Below, piece after piece: positions 8,138 to 17,495 of a stretch of 64,000 bases of DNA. The notes beneath the pieces are model-generated. The model ran no database searches. It was given only the letters and a program-made list of their open reading frames with translations, and was not told the DNA's origin. This DNA is from Achromobacter spanius. Its GTDB lineage: Bacteria > Pseudomonadota > Gammaproteobacteria > Burkholderiales > Burkholderiaceae_B. Positions within the stretch are counted from its first letter, which is position 1, and every line of letters begins with the position of its first letter. Both the position numbers and the translations under genes were made by a program. The DNA is taken from contig NZ_CP034689.1 of NCBI RefSeq assembly GCF_003994415.1, forward strand, positions 5,394,001 to 5,458,000, written 5' to 3'.

Positions 8138-9181
8138 GTGCTGATTTTCCACAATCCCGTCCATGACAAACACGCAGGCCGCCAAGAGATGTTCCGCGGC
8201 AAACTCGTGCCCTGCCACGAAACGCCGGCGCGCCTGGAATATGTGCTGGACGCGCTGCGCCAGCGCGGCATTGGCGAACTGCGCGCGCCGTCGGCGCCCG
8301 ACATGGACCTGATCAAGCGCGTGCACACGCCGCGCTACGTGGACTTTCTGGCCAGCGCCTGGCAGGACTGGGTGGCGCTGGACCCGGCCAATGCAGACCT
8401 CGACATCCTGCCGTCCGTCTGGCCCGTGCGGGGCTTTCGCCACGATATCGAACCCACCAACTTCGCCGCCCGCCTCGGCCTGTTCTCGTTCGACAGCGGC
8501 TGCCCGCTGACGGCAGGCACCTGGGAAGCGGCCACTGTCGGCGCGGCTTGCGCCATCGACGCGGCACGCGCCGTGATGGCGCCGGGCGGCCCGCGCGCCG
8601 CCATGGCCTTGACCCGCCCGCCCGGCCACCATGCGGGCGCCGACTTTTTCGGCGGCTATTGTTTCCTGAACAACGCGGCGCTGGCCGCGCAAGCCCTGCG
8701 CGATGCTGGCGCCGCGCGCGTGGCGGTCCTTGACGTGGACTACCACCACGGCAATGGCACGCAAAGCATTTTCTATGAACGGGGCGACGTGCTGACCGTA
8801 TCGATACACGGCGACCCCACCACGGAATACCCCTTCTTTCTGGGCTATGCCGATGAAGCAGGCGAAGGCGCGGGCTTCGGCGCCAACCTGAACCTGCCGC
8901 TTGCGGCCGGCACCGACTTCGCCACCTGGACGCAAGCGCTGCAAGAGGGCCTTGCGGCCATTCAGGCGTTCAAGGCCGATGCCGTGGTGGTGGCGCTGGG
9001 CGTGGACACCTACGAAGGCGACCCCATCTCGAAGTTCAAGCTGAAAAGCGCCGACTACCTTGACCTGGGCCGCGCGCTGGCCAGCCTGGGCCTGCCCACC
9101 GTGTTCACGATGGAAGGCGGCTATGCCGTGGCGGATGTGGGGATCAATGTGGCGAATGTGCTGGAGGGCGCGCGCTATTAA
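8138..9181 (+). CDS. Acetylpolyamine amidohydrolase (class II histone deacetylase-like)
   Basis: A 347-residue Zn-dependent deacetylase. The start is GTG 8138, supported by AAGGA at 8125-8129 eight bases upstream. Catalytic and metal motifs are intact: RPPGHHAGADFFGGYCFLNN (tandem His and substrate wall), DVDYHHGNGTQSIFYERGDV (Zn-binding Asp/His), GVDTYEGDP (second Zn Asp) and MEGGYAV (catalytic Tyr). The whole follows Mycoplana ramosa AphA closely, so deacetylation of N-acetylputrescine or N-acetylcadaverine is likely. The 3' end overlaps the convergent MFS gene by 4 bp. Confidence 0.85.
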   Translation: MLIFHNPVHDKHAGRQEMFRGKLVPCHETPARLEYVLDALRQRGIGELRAPSAPDMDLIKRVHTPRYVDFLASAWQDWVALDPANADLDILPSVWPVRGFRHDIEPTNFAARLGLFSFDSGCPLTAGTWEAATVGAACAIDAARAVMAPGGPRAAMALTRPPGHHAGADFFGGYCFLNNAALAAQALRDAGAARVAVLDVDYHHGNGTQSIFYERGDVLTVSIHGDPTTEYPFFLGYADEAGEGAGFGANLNLPLAAGTDFATWTQALQEGLAAIQAFKADAVVVALGVDTYEGDPISKFKLKSADYLDLGRALASLGLPTVFTMEGGYAVADVGINVANVLEGARY

Positions 9182-10512
9182 TCCCGCGTTTCCAGCACCT
9201 TGTTGATGCGCAGCGCCAGCAAGGTGCACGCGGCGCCCGACAGCAGATAGATGCTGACGGCCACCAGCCCAAACCGAGCCGACAAGCCCAACGCCACCAC
9301 CGGCGCGAACGCCGCGCCGATCAGCCAGGCCATGTCGGACGTGAGCGCCGCGCCGGTATAACGGAAGCGGCGCGTGAAGTTCGCGGTGACGGTGCCGGAC
9401 GCCTGCCCATATGACAGGCCCAGCAACACAAAGCCCACCAGGATGAAAGCGTCCTGCGCGACCGGACCACCCCCCAGCAGCCACGGCGTGAACAAGGCAA
9501 AAATGCCGATTGCCCCCGCCAGCAGGCCCAAGGTGGTGCGCCGACCGATGCGGTCGGCCAGCCAGCCCGAAGCCACCGTGCCCAGAATGCCCAGCACCGC
9601 GCCAAAGATCTGCACGATCAGCACGTCGGTAACCCGCTGCGTGGCGCTGATGGCAATCCAGGACAGCGGAAACACTGTGACCAGGTGGAACAGCGCGTAG
9701 CTGGCCAAGGCGGCGAACGCGCCAATGAACAGGTTGTAGCCTTGCGAGCGCACCATCTCGGCGATGCTGATGGGTTCAAGCTCGCCCTCTTCAAGCAGTT
9801 GCGTGTATTCCTCGGTGACCACCAGACGCAAGCGCGCGAACAGCGCCACCACGTTGATGGCGAAGGCCACGAAGAACGGATAGCGCCAGCCCCATTCCAG
9901 GAAGTCCGCCTGCGTCAGCGTCACGTGCAAATACAGGAACAACGCGCTGGCCACCAGGAAACCCACCGGCGCGCCCAACTGCCCCATCATTGAATACCAG
10001 CCACGCCGATGCGGCGGCGCATTCAGCGCCAGCAACGACGGCAGGCCGTCCCAAGAACCGCCAAACGCCAAGCCTTGCAAGCAACGAAATACCGCCAACA
10101 AGACAATGGCGTGCGCGCCGATGGTTTCGTAGCTGGGCAGGAACGCCATGCCCACGGTGGCGGTGCCCAACACAAACAGGGCAACGGTCAGTTTTGTGGC
10201 GCGGCCCCAACGCCGCTGAATCGCCATCGACAGCGCGGTGCCGATGGGCCGCATGATGAACGCGAACGAGAAGATGACAAACGCCCAAAGCGTGCCTTCC
10301 AGCGGCGCTTCAAACGGGAAGAAGACTTTGGGAAAGACCAGCACGCAGGCGATGCCGAATACGAAAAAATCAAAGTATTCAGACGCGCGCCCCACCACCA
10401 CGCCGACCGCGATTTCGCCTGGAGCCACCTTGGCATGGCTGGCCCCGCCGGACGTGGGCCCCGGGCCGGGAACGGAAGGGGCATGACCGGGATACCGCGT
10501 GGAGGTCGACAT
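9178..10512 (-). CDS. MFS transporter, metabolite:H+ symporter (MHS) type
   Basis: A 444-residue polytopic transporter. I chose ATG 10512 (MSTSTRYPGHAP) because the N-terminal MHS signature VGVVVGRASEYFDFFVFGIA then falls near residue 30, as in ProP/KgtP-like carriers. The loop motif RPIGTALSMAIQRRWGR between TM2 and TM3 and WLADRIGRRTTLGL in the second half are classic MFS loops. About 12 hydrophobic helices are visible. The substrate cannot be read from sequence. It is convergent with the amidohydrolase gene and divergent from the cyo operon. Confidence 0.75.
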   Translation of the reverse strand: MSTSTRYPGHAPSVPGPGPTSGGASHAKVAPGEIAVGVVVGRASEYFDFFVFGIACVLVFPKVFFPFEAPLEGTLWAFVIFSFAFIMRPIGTALSMAIQRRWGRATKLTVALFVLGTATVGMAFLPSYETIGAHAIVLLAVFRCLQGLAFGGSWDGLPSLLALNAPPHRRGWYSMMGQLGAPVGFLVASALFLYLHVTLTQADFLEWGWRYPFFVAFAINVVALFARLRLVVTEEYTQLLEEGELEPISIAEMVRSQGYNLFIGAFAALASYALFHLVTVFPLSWIAISATQRVTDVLIVQIFGAVLGILGTVASGWLADRIGRRTTLGLLAGAIGIFALFTPWLLGGGPVAQDAFILVGFVLLGLSYGQASGTVTANFTRRFRYTGAALTSDMAWLIGAAFAPVVALGLSARFGLVAVSIYLLSGAACTLLALRINKVLETRD

Positions 10513-10739
10513 GGATTTGCTCACTGTTGGAAGTTCGAAAGGACGTTCGAAACCGCCTTGTCTACGATCTTGCAACCTGCTTGGCGCGCGACGAAGCCAC
10601 CACGCGCCAAGCCGCATCCACACAGGGATAGCGCCCTGCCGCGCGCACAATCCCGTGCACACTTTTGTTCTTTTACCCTAGATTTTTCGCGGCTTCCAGC
10701 GTAGTGTTGCGTTTACTTCCCACGGTTACGTTTCGGGGT

Positions 10740-11789
10740 ATGGCCATGTCGTCCCTCCCAAGGCTCCGCGGATTGATCTTGATTGCCGCCCTGCCATTGC
10801 TCGCTGGATGCAATGCGGTGCTGCTCTCGCCATCAGGCGACATAGCAGTGCAGCAACGCAATCTGATCATCATCTCAACCGGCTTGATGCTGCTGATCAT
10901 CGTGCCGGTCATCTTCTTGACGTTTCTTTTTGCGTGGCGCTATCGGGCCAGCAACAAGGACGCGCACTACGACCCGGAATGGAACCACTCCACCATGCTG
11001 GAGCTGCTGATCTGGGCCGCGCCGCTCTTGATCATCATTGCGCTGGGCGCGCTGACCTGGGTCAGCACCCACCAGCTTGATCCCTACCGACCGCTGGCCC
11101 GCCTGTCCGAAGGCCGCGAGGTGCCCGCCGGCACCAAGCCGCTGGTGGTCGAGGTGGTGGCGCTGGACTGGAAATGGCTGTTCCTGTATCCCGAACAAGG
11201 CGTGGCCGCCGTCAACGAAATGGCCGCGCCGGTCGACCGCCCCATCCAGTTCAAGATCACGTCGTCATCGGTGATGAACTCGTTCTTCGTCCCTGCGTTG
11301 GCCGGGCAGATCTACGCCATGCCCGGCATGCAGACCACCTTGCACGCCGTCATCAACCACCCCGGCGAATACGAAGGCCTGTCCGCCAACTTCAGCGGCC
11401 CGGGCTTCTCGGCGATGCGCTTCAAGTTCCACGGCCTGGACCAGCAAGGCTTTGACAAATGGGTGGCCGACGCCCGCGCCTCCAGCACCACGCTTAGCCG
11501 CGACGCCTACCTGAAGCTTGAACAGCCCAGCGAACGCAACCCCGTGCAACGTTACGCCTCGGTGGCGCCAGGCCTGTTCGACGCCATCGTGAACCGCTGC
11601 GTGGAAGGCAACCGCATGTGCATGAAGGACGCCATGGCCATCGACTCGCAAGGCGGCATGGGCATACCCGGCGCGCTCAACATCACCACCCTGGACCCGG
11701 CCACGCGCGAGCGCCTGGGGCTGACCGGCACGCCGCCGCGCAAGTACGTGGGTTCCATGTGCACGTCGACCGAAGGGCTGGTGTTGTAG
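10740..11789 (+). CDS. cyoA: Cytochrome bo-type ubiquinol oxidase subunit II
   Basis: A 349-residue lipoprotein subunit. The lipobox LLAGC follows the signal segment at about residue 20. Two membrane helices (IIISTGLMLLIIVPVIFLTFL and LLIWAAPLLIIIALGALTWV) precede the periplasmic cupredoxin-like domain (DWKWLFLYPEQGVAAVNEMA, SSVMNSFFVPALAGQIYAMP). As in quinol oxidases, the Cu-A Cys ligands are absent. It is the first gene of cyoABCD. The start is ATG 10740 or the in-frame ATG 10746; GGGG lies just upstream. Confidence 0.92.
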   Translation: MAMSSLPRLRGLILIAALPLLAGCNAVLLSPSGDIAVQQRNLIIISTGLMLLIIVPVIFLTFLFAWRYRASNKDAHYDPEWNHSTMLELLIWAAPLLIIIALGALTWVSTHQLDPYRPLARLSEGREVPAGTKPLVVEVVALDWKWLFLYPEQGVAAVNEMAAPVDRPIQFKITSSSVMNSFFVPALAGQIYAMPGMQTTLHAVINHPGEYEGLSANFSGPGFSAMRFKFHGLDQQGFDKWVADARASSTTLSRDAYLKLEQPSERNPVQRYASVAPGLFDAIVNRCVEGNRMCMKDAMAIDSQGGMGIPGALNITTLDPATRERLGLTGTPPRKYVGSMCTSTEGLVL

Positions 11790-11865
11790 CGCCGCGCGTC
11801 TGCCGCGATCCGAACCGGATGACGCAGGGGTTTCATGAAATCGTGGTCTTTACGCTGGAATCAAG

Positions 11866-13869
11866 ATGCCTGATCAACCAGACCTCACCAAGCTGATCTT
11901 CGGTCGATTGACCTGGGACGCCATCCCCTTTCACGACCCCATTCTGCTTGCCACGTTTTTCGTGGTCGCGGTGGGCGGCATCGTGCTGCTGGGCTCCATC
12001 ACTTACTACAAGAAGTGGGGCTATCTGTGGCATGAATGGTTCACCAGCATCGACCACAAGAAAATCGGGATCATGTATGTGATTCTGGGCATCGTGATGC
12101 TGCTGCGCGGTTTCGCCGACGCCATCATGATGCGCTTGCAGCAGGCCGTGGCCTTTGGCGATTCCACCGGTTATCTGCCGCCCCACCACTACGACCAGAT
12201 CTTCACCGCGCATGGCGTGATCATGATCTTCTTCGTGGCCATGCCGCTGGTCACGGGGCTGATGAACTACATCGTGCCGTTGCAGATCGGCGCGCGCGAC
12301 GTGGCTTTTCCGTTCCTGAACAATTTCAGTTTCTGGATGACGACAGGCGGCGTGATCCTGGTGATGATGTCGCTGTTCGTGGGCGAATTCGCGCGCACCG
12401 GATGGCTGGCGTATCCACCCCTATCAGGCATATTGCACAGCCCCGACGTCGGGGTCGATTACTACATATGGGCCTTGCAGATTGCCGGGGTGGGAACCCT
12501 GCTATCCGGCGTCAACCTGCTGGTCACCATCGTGAAAATGCGCGCGCCCGGCATGAAGATGATGCGCATGCCCATCTTTACATGGACCGCCCTGTGCACC
12601 AACGTGCTGATCGTGGCGGCCTTCCCGGTGTTGACAGCCGTGCTGGCGCTGCTGTCCATGGACCGCTACGTGGGCACCAACTTCTTCACGGCGGACTTCG
12701 GCGGCAACGCCATGATGTACGTGAACCTGATCTGGATCTGGGGCCACCCCGAGGTCTACATCCTGATCCTGCCCGCCTTCGGCATTTTCTCGGAAGTGGT
12801 GGCCACGTTCTGCCGCAAGCGCCTGTTCGGCTATGCCTCCATGGTGTACGCCACGGTGGTGATTACGGTGCTGTCATACCTGGTCTGGCTGCACCACTTC
12901 TTCACCATGGGGTCAGGGGCCAGCGTGAACTCGTTCTTCGGGATCACAACGATGATCATCTCGATCCCGACCGGCGCCAAGATCTTCAACTGGCTGTTCA
13001 CCATGTACCGCGGCCGCATCCAGTTTGAAGTCCCCATGCTGTGGACGATGGGCTTCATGGTCACGTTTGTGATCGGCGGCATGACAGGCGTGCTACTGGC
13101 GGTGCCGCCCGCTGACTTCGTCCTGCACAACAGCCTGTTCCTGGTGGCGCACTTTCACAACGTCATCATCGGCGGCGTGCTGTTCGGGCTGATGGCCGGC
13201 ATCACCTACTGGTTCCCCAAGGCCTTTGGCTACAAGCTTGACCCGTTCTGGGGCAAGTGCTCGTTCTGGTTCTGGCTGGTGGGCTTCTACGTGGCCTTCA
13301 TGCCGCTGTACGTGCTGGGCCTGATGGGCGTGACCCGCCGCGTAAGCCACTTTGAAGACATGTCGTTGCAGATCTGGTTCCAGGTCGCGGCGTTTGGCGC
13401 GCTGCTGATCGCTTGCGGCATCGCCAGCTTCATCATCCAGTTGGTGGTCAGCTACCGCCGCCGCGACCAACTGCGCGACGAAACGGGCGACCCCTGGGAC
13501 GCCCGCACGCTGGAATGGTCCACGTCGTCGCCCCCGCCCAACTACAACTTTGCCTTCACCCCGCGCGTGCATGACCTGGACGCCTGGTGGCAGATGAAGC
13601 AGCACGGCTACCAGCGGCCGCAGCAGGGCTTCATCCCCATCCACATGCCGAAGAACACCTGGGCCGGCGTGGTGCTGGCGGCCATCAGCGTGGTGATGGG
13701 CTTTGCGCTGATCTGGCACATGTGGCCACTGGCCGTGTTGTCTTTCGTGGCGCTGATCCTGGTGTCCATCATTCATACCTTCAACTACAAGCGCGACTAC
13801 TACGTGCCGGCCGCCGAGGTCGTGCGCGAAGAAGACGCCCGCACGAGGTTGTTAGCGAAACATGTCTGA
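11866..13869 (+). CDS. cyoB: Cytochrome bo-type ubiquinol oxidase subunit I
   Basis: The catalytic subunit, 667 residues, the size of E. coli CyoB (663). Haem and copper ligands are visible: TAHGVIMIFFVAMP (low-spin haem His), WIWGHPEVYILILPAFG (Cu-B His cross-linked to Tyr), LVWLHHFFTMG (Cu-B His pair) and LVAHFHNVIIGGV (haem His ligands). It reduces O2 to water and pumps protons in the cytoplasmic membrane. Its 3' end overlaps cyoC by 8 bp, which implies translational coupling. Confidence 0.95.
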   Translation: MPDQPDLTKLIFGRLTWDAIPFHDPILLATFFVVAVGGIVLLGSITYYKKWGYLWHEWFTSIDHKKIGIMYVILGIVMLLRGFADAIMMRLQQAVAFGDSTGYLPPHHYDQIFTAHGVIMIFFVAMPLVTGLMNYIVPLQIGARDVAFPFLNNFSFWMTTGGVILVMMSLFVGEFARTGWLAYPPLSGILHSPDVGVDYYIWALQIAGVGTLLSGVNLLVTIVKMRAPGMKMMRMPIFTWTALCTNVLIVAAFPVLTAVLALLSMDRYVGTNFFTADFGGNAMMYVNLIWIWGHPEVYILILPAFGIFSEVVATFCRKRLFGYASMVYATVVITVLSYLVWLHHFFTMGSGASVNSFFGITTMIISIPTGAKIFNWLFTMYRGRIQFEVPMLWTMGFMVTFVIGGMTGVLLAVPPADFVLHNSLFLVAHFHNVIIGGVLFGLMAGITYWFPKAFGYKLDPFWGKCSFWFWLVGFYVAFMPLYVLGLMGVTRRVSHFEDMSLQIWFQVAAFGALLIACGIASFIIQLVVSYRRRDQLRDETGDPWDARTLEWSTSSPPPNYNFAFTPRVHDLDAWWQMKQHGYQRPQQGFIPIHMPKNTWAGVVLAAISVVMGFALIWHMWPLAVLSFVALILVSIIHTFNYKRDYYVPAAEVVREEDARTRLLAKHV

Positions 13870-14503
13870 TACCTTGGCCCCCACCCTGCAAGGCGGCGCC
13901 ACGCCGCCCTTCGAGCCCGTGTTCTACGTCCCGGGCGAACATCACCCCAAGAACGGCACCCTGCTGGGCTTCTGGGTCTACCTGATGAGCGACTGCCTCA
14001 TCTTTGCCTGCCTGTTCGCCGTCTATGGCGTGCTGGGCCGCAGCTACGCGGCCGGCCCGTCCGGCGCCGACCTGTTCGACCTGCCCCTGGTGGCGGTGAA
14101 CACGTCGCTGCTGCTGCTGTCGTCCATCACCTACGGTTTCGCCATGCTGGAGATGCGGCGCAAGCGCATCGGCGCGACGCAGTTGTGGCTGGGCATCACC
14201 GGCATTCTGGGCCTGGGCTTCCTGGCGTTGGAAATCTATGAGTTCACGCACCTGATCCACCTGGGCGCGGGGCCGCAGCGCAGCGCCTTCCTGTCGGCCT
14301 TCTTCACCCTGGTCGGCACGCACGGCTTGCACGTCACCTTCGGCATCGTCTGGCTGGTGACGATGATGATCCAGGTGCGCCTGCACGGCCTGATCCCCGA
14401 GAACCGCCGCCGCCTGATGTGCCTGTCGCTGTTCTGGCACTTCCTGGACCTGATCTGGGTGGGCGTGTTCACCTTCGTGTATCTGATGGGAGTGCTGCCA
14501 TGA
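13862..14503 (+). CDS. cyoC: Cytochrome bo-type ubiquinol oxidase subunit III
   Basis: A 213-residue subunit III with five predicted helices, close to E. coli CyoC (204). Diagnostic segments include LLGFWVYLMSDCLIFACLFA, the glutamate motif LEIYEFTHLI, GTHGLHVTFGIVWL and LFWHFLDLIWVGVFTFVYLM. It overlaps cyoB by 8 bp and shares an ATGA with cyoD. Confidence 0.95.
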   Translation: MSDTLAPTLQGGATPPFEPVFYVPGEHHPKNGTLLGFWVYLMSDCLIFACLFAVYGVLGRSYAAGPSGADLFDLPLVAVNTSLLLLSSITYGFAMLEMRRKRIGATQLWLGITGILGLGFLALEIYEFTHLIHLGAGPQRSAFLSAFFTLVGTHGLHVTFGIVWLVTMMIQVRLHGLIPENRRRLMCLSLFWHFLDLIWVGVFTFVYLMGVLP

Positions 14504-14910
14504 GCTCGCACATGGATAACCTGGCAGACCGCGGCCACCATGGCCATGACCACCATGACGACCATGACGACGACGGTGCCAGCCACGGCACCGTGAAGAG
14601 CTACGTCACGGGGTTCATCCTGGCGGCCATCCTGACCGCGATTCCATTCTGGCTGGTCATGGACCGCGTGTTCGAGAGTTCCCGCACAACCGCCCTGATC
14701 ATCCTGGCGTTCGCGATGGTGCAGATCGTGGTCCACCTTGTGTACTTCCTGCACATGGACACCAAGTCCGAAAGCGGCTGGAACATGTTGGCGTTAATAT
14801 TCACGCTGGTGCTGGTCGTAATCACGCTCAGCGGATCAATCTGGATCATGTATCACTTGAACGCCAATATGATGCCCATGTCCATACACGACATGCGGAA
14901 AATGCCCTGA
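14500..14910 (+). CDS. cyoD: Cytochrome bo-type ubiquinol oxidase subunit IV with His/Asp-rich N terminus
   Basis: A 136-residue subunit IV starting at ATG 14500, overlapping the cyoC stop. The core SHGTVKSYVTGFILAAILTA, MVQIVVHLVYFLHMDTKSES and GSIWIMYHLNANMMPM match E. coli CyoD (109 aa). It is longer at both ends. Residues 12-28 are almost only His and Asp (HHGHDHHDDHDDDGASH), a likely metal-binding tail on the cytoplasmic side. Subunit IV assists Cu-B assembly, so this tail is of interest. Confidence 0.93.
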   Translation: MSSHMDNLADRGHHGHDHHDDHDDDGASHGTVKSYVTGFILAAILTAIPFWLVMDRVFESSRTTALIILAFAMVQIVVHLVYFLHMDTKSESGWNMLALIFTLVLVVITLSGSIWIMYHLNANMMPMSIHDMRKMP

Positions 14911-15695
14911 TGGCCGCAGTAAAAGACAACACATTCCGCGACACCCCCCGTAAACCGCGCAGCAAAACCACCCTGGTCATCCTGGGGGTGGTGGCTGCCG
15001 CGCTCTTTGCGGGCTTGTGCGCCCTGGGAACCTGGCAGGTGCATCGCCTGGCCTGGAAGCAAGAGCTGATTGCGCAGGTGAAACAGCGCGCGCATGCGCC
15101 CACCGCGCCGGCGCCGGGCAAGCCGGACTGGCGCGGCCTGACCGCCGGCAATGCCGAATACCGCCACGTAACGGCAACCGGCACCTTCCAGTACGACCGC
15201 CAGACGCTGGTGCAGGCGGCCACCGAACTGGGCAGCGGCTATTGGGTCATGACCCCCTTGCAACTGGCCGATGGCGGTGGCACGGTGCTGGTCAACCGTG
15301 GTTTCGTGCTGCCGCAATGGCGCAAGAATCAGGCGGCGTCACCTCCGCCGCCCGCCGCCGACGCGCGCGTAACCGGGCTGCTGCGCATGGGTGAGCCAAG
15401 CAGCGGTTTTCTGCGCAACAACGATCCGGCCGCCAACCTCTGGTATTCGCGTGACCTGCCCGGCATCGCCAAGGCCCGTGGCCTGACCGACGTGGCGCCC
15501 TACTTCATTGATGCCGACGCCGCGTCCAGCCCCAGCCGCGACCCGGCCCAAGCCCCTGTCGGCGGGCTGACCGTGCTGACCTTCCCGAACAACCATCTGG
15601 TCTATGCCATTACCTGGTATGCCCTGGCGCTGATGATTATTGTTGGCGTGGTGATCTTCGTGCGCGAAGAAAAGCGCGGGCGCGGCAAGGGCTGA
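14910..15695 (+). CDS. SURF1-family oxidase assembly protein
   Basis: A 261-residue protein with two membrane helices (residues 20-40, LVILGVVAAALFAGLCALGT, and about 232-252, ITWYALALMIIVGVVIFVRE) flanking a periplasmic domain, the SURF1 topology. Hallmarks are LGTWQVHRLAWKQELI, YRHVTATGTFQYDRQTLV, LVNRGFVLP and the C-terminal FPNNHLVYAITWYALA. SURF1 helps insert haem into haem-copper oxidases. Its start codon overlaps the cyoD stop, so it is cotranslated with the bo oxidase and probably dedicated to it. No cyoE follows within the window. Confidence 0.9.
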   Translation: MAAVKDNTFRDTPRKPRSKTTLVILGVVAAALFAGLCALGTWQVHRLAWKQELIAQVKQRAHAPTAPAPGKPDWRGLTAGNAEYRHVTATGTFQYDRQTLVQAATELGSGYWVMTPLQLADGGGTVLVNRGFVLPQWRKNQAASPPPPAADARVTGLLRMGEPSSGFLRNNDPAANLWYSRDLPGIAKARGLTDVAPYFIDADAASSPSRDPAQAPVGGLTVLTFPNNHLVYAITWYALALMIIVGVVIFVREEKRGRGKG

Positions 15696-15711
15696 CGCTA
15701 AACCGGCAAAT

Positions 15712-15750
15712 AAAAGCCGCGCTACCCGTCATGGGCAGCGCGGCTTTTTT
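15712..15750. terminator. Bidirectional terminator between cyo operon and nadV
   Basis: A stem AAAAGCCGCGCT / AGCGCGGCTTTTTT with an inner CCC/GGG pairing follows the SURF1 stop by 17 bp. The T tract serves the plus-strand operon and the A tract on the other side serves the convergent nadV transcript. Confidence 0.85.
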
Positions 15751-15778
15751 ATGAGCCGCTCAGCGAGTCAGCAGCGGT

Positions 15779-17473
15779 TCAACGTTGCGGCCAGACAATG
15801 CTGCCCGGCTCGGGGCAGACCCAAGACCCTTGCAGCCGTTCGCGGATCTGCGCCAGGTTCTGCTCAAGCAGCAACTGGCCATCGCGAAACACCGGCACCA
15901 GCGCGCCGCCCGCGGCTTGTTCGGGCGTTTGCTGGTCATGCAGCACATACCCCGTGGCGGTTTCTTCCACCCGCAGCAAACCCTTGGCCGAACGCTTCAC
16001 GCCGGAATCCGTCACCGGGTCCTTCACCAGTTCTTCAGGCACGCCATTGACTTCGGCATACGTCGCCTTCAACGCCCAGCCAAAGCTGTCGCGCGTCAGG
16101 TACTGATAGGTGTAGGAGCCGATGCCCAGCACCACGTTGCCGGACGCAAAGCCCTTGCGCTCAAGCCGAACCAGAATGTCGCGGCCACGCGCCAAGGTGA
16201 TGGAATCGCCGTAGATCAGGCCGACGTGCGGGTCCAGCAGCTTGTAGCCGCGCTCGGTCACCACCCCGCCGAAGAGATCCCACAAGCACTGCACCGCGCC
16301 CTTGACCTCGGCCTCGCGCAGCGTTTGCGTGGCGTGGGCCTTGTCGTCCAGCAGCCAGTATTGGCCGGTGGTGGCATCGCGCACGGCCTCGAAACCGTCA
16401 CGGCGGGCGGCGGCCAGCGCGTCGCCATCGTCCACGCTGGACACGTCGATGCAGAAATAGCCCGTCAGGATCTTCACGGGGTCGCCGGAATCGGGGCGGA
16501 ACACCACCTTGGCATTGCCGAAGGCGTCAGGCTGGCGCGCCAGGATCTCGGGCTTGAGCGCGGCGGCAAAATCCGTCACCACCTGCCAGAAGTCCCAGGT
16601 GTCCGACACCACCGACACGATGCCCGCCGGGTACACCTGCGTGACCAGACGGCGGATGGTCTCGATCTCGCCTTCCTTGCTGCCCAGACACATCACCGAG
16701 TGCTCGGTGGCCGGCACCGAGCCGCCAACCAGTTCGCGGTCGGAGTCGGCGCCGTAGATGTCTTCCAGATAATCAATGGCGGGAATTGTGTCGGTGCCGG
16801 TGAATGACAGCAAGTGGCCCGCGCCGCTCTTGCGGGCGTCGTACAGGCCCGACATGCCGCGCATGGAAAAGTCGTGCCCCTGCCAGTTCACGAAGTCCAT
16901 CGGGCTGCCGGTCAGGCGCGCGAAGTACGTCAACAGCTTGCGATATTCAAAGGCGATGGTGGCCACCGTGGACGGCTTCCAAGATTCGCAGCTGAACAGG
17001 GTTTCGATATACGTCACCAGCCAGGCAAAGTCGGGGTGCGTGTTGATGAAGGTGACGGGCGGCACGCGGATATCGACGCGGGCGCCTTCCGGCACGGAAC
17101 GGATTTCCAGCGGCAGATAGCCCAGCTCGTACAAGGCCTGCAAGTGGTCCACGGTGACCGCGCCCTTGCCCAACGCGTTATCCACCCGGCGCTGATACTG
17201 GCGTACGGCGGCGCCTGCCGGCTTGCCGAAGAATTCGCGGTTGAACAGATCAATCAGGATTTCCTTGATGAAGCCTTGCAGGCCGAACCAGACGATCTTG
17301 TCGTCGAACAGTTCAGGCAGCACCGGGGCCAGACGCGCCGAACGCGGCGTGAAGTTGGCCAGGATCTTGTTGGTGCCCTTGGGGTACTGGAACGGGTGGC
17401 CGGTCTTGTAGAAGTCCGCTTGCAGGAAGGGGTTGATGCCGTTCTTGACGGTGAGGGGTTCGGGAGCATTCAT
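15779..17473 (-). CDS. nadV: Nicotinamide phosphoribosyltransferase
   Basis: A 564-residue NAMPT-type enzyme that makes nicotinamide mononucleotide from nicotinamide and PRPP, bypassing deamidation. Recognisable parts are NPFLQADFYKTGHPFQYPKG (active-site Tyr region), DFSMRGMSGLYDARKSGAGHLLSF, SDTWDFWQVV, FRPDSGDPVKIL and GLIYGDSITLARGRDIL. The start at ATG 17473 has GAAGGAA upstream. It lies 22 bp after prs, which supplies PRPP, so the two form an NAD salvage operon under the NrtR regulator encoded upstream. It is longer than NadV of Haemophilus (about 495 aa), mainly at the C terminus. Confidence 0.88.
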   Translation of the reverse strand: MNAPEPLTVKNGINPFLQADFYKTGHPFQYPKGTNKILANFTPRSARLAPVLPELFDDKIVWFGLQGFIKEILIDLFNREFFGKPAGAAVRQYQRRVDNALGKGAVTVDHLQALYELGYLPLEIRSVPEGARVDIRVPPVTFINTHPDFAWLVTYIETLFSCESWKPSTVATIAFEYRKLLTYFARLTGSPMDFVNWQGHDFSMRGMSGLYDARKSGAGHLLSFTGTDTIPAIDYLEDIYGADSDRELVGGSVPATEHSVMCLGSKEGEIETIRRLVTQVYPAGIVSVVSDTWDFWQVVTDFAAALKPEILARQPDAFGNAKVVFRPDSGDPVKILTGYFCIDVSSVDDGDALAAARRDGFEAVRDATTGQYWLLDDKAHATQTLREAEVKGAVQCLWDLFGGVVTERGYKLLDPHVGLIYGDSITLARGRDILVRLERKGFASGNVVLGIGSYTYQYLTRDSFGWALKATYAEVNGVPEELVKDPVTDSGVKRSAKGLLRVEETATGYVLHDQQTPEQAAGGALVPVFRDGQLLLEQNLAQIRERLQGSWVCPEPGSIVWPQR

Positions 17474-17495
17474 GGTGCGGGTTCCTTCCAGACTT

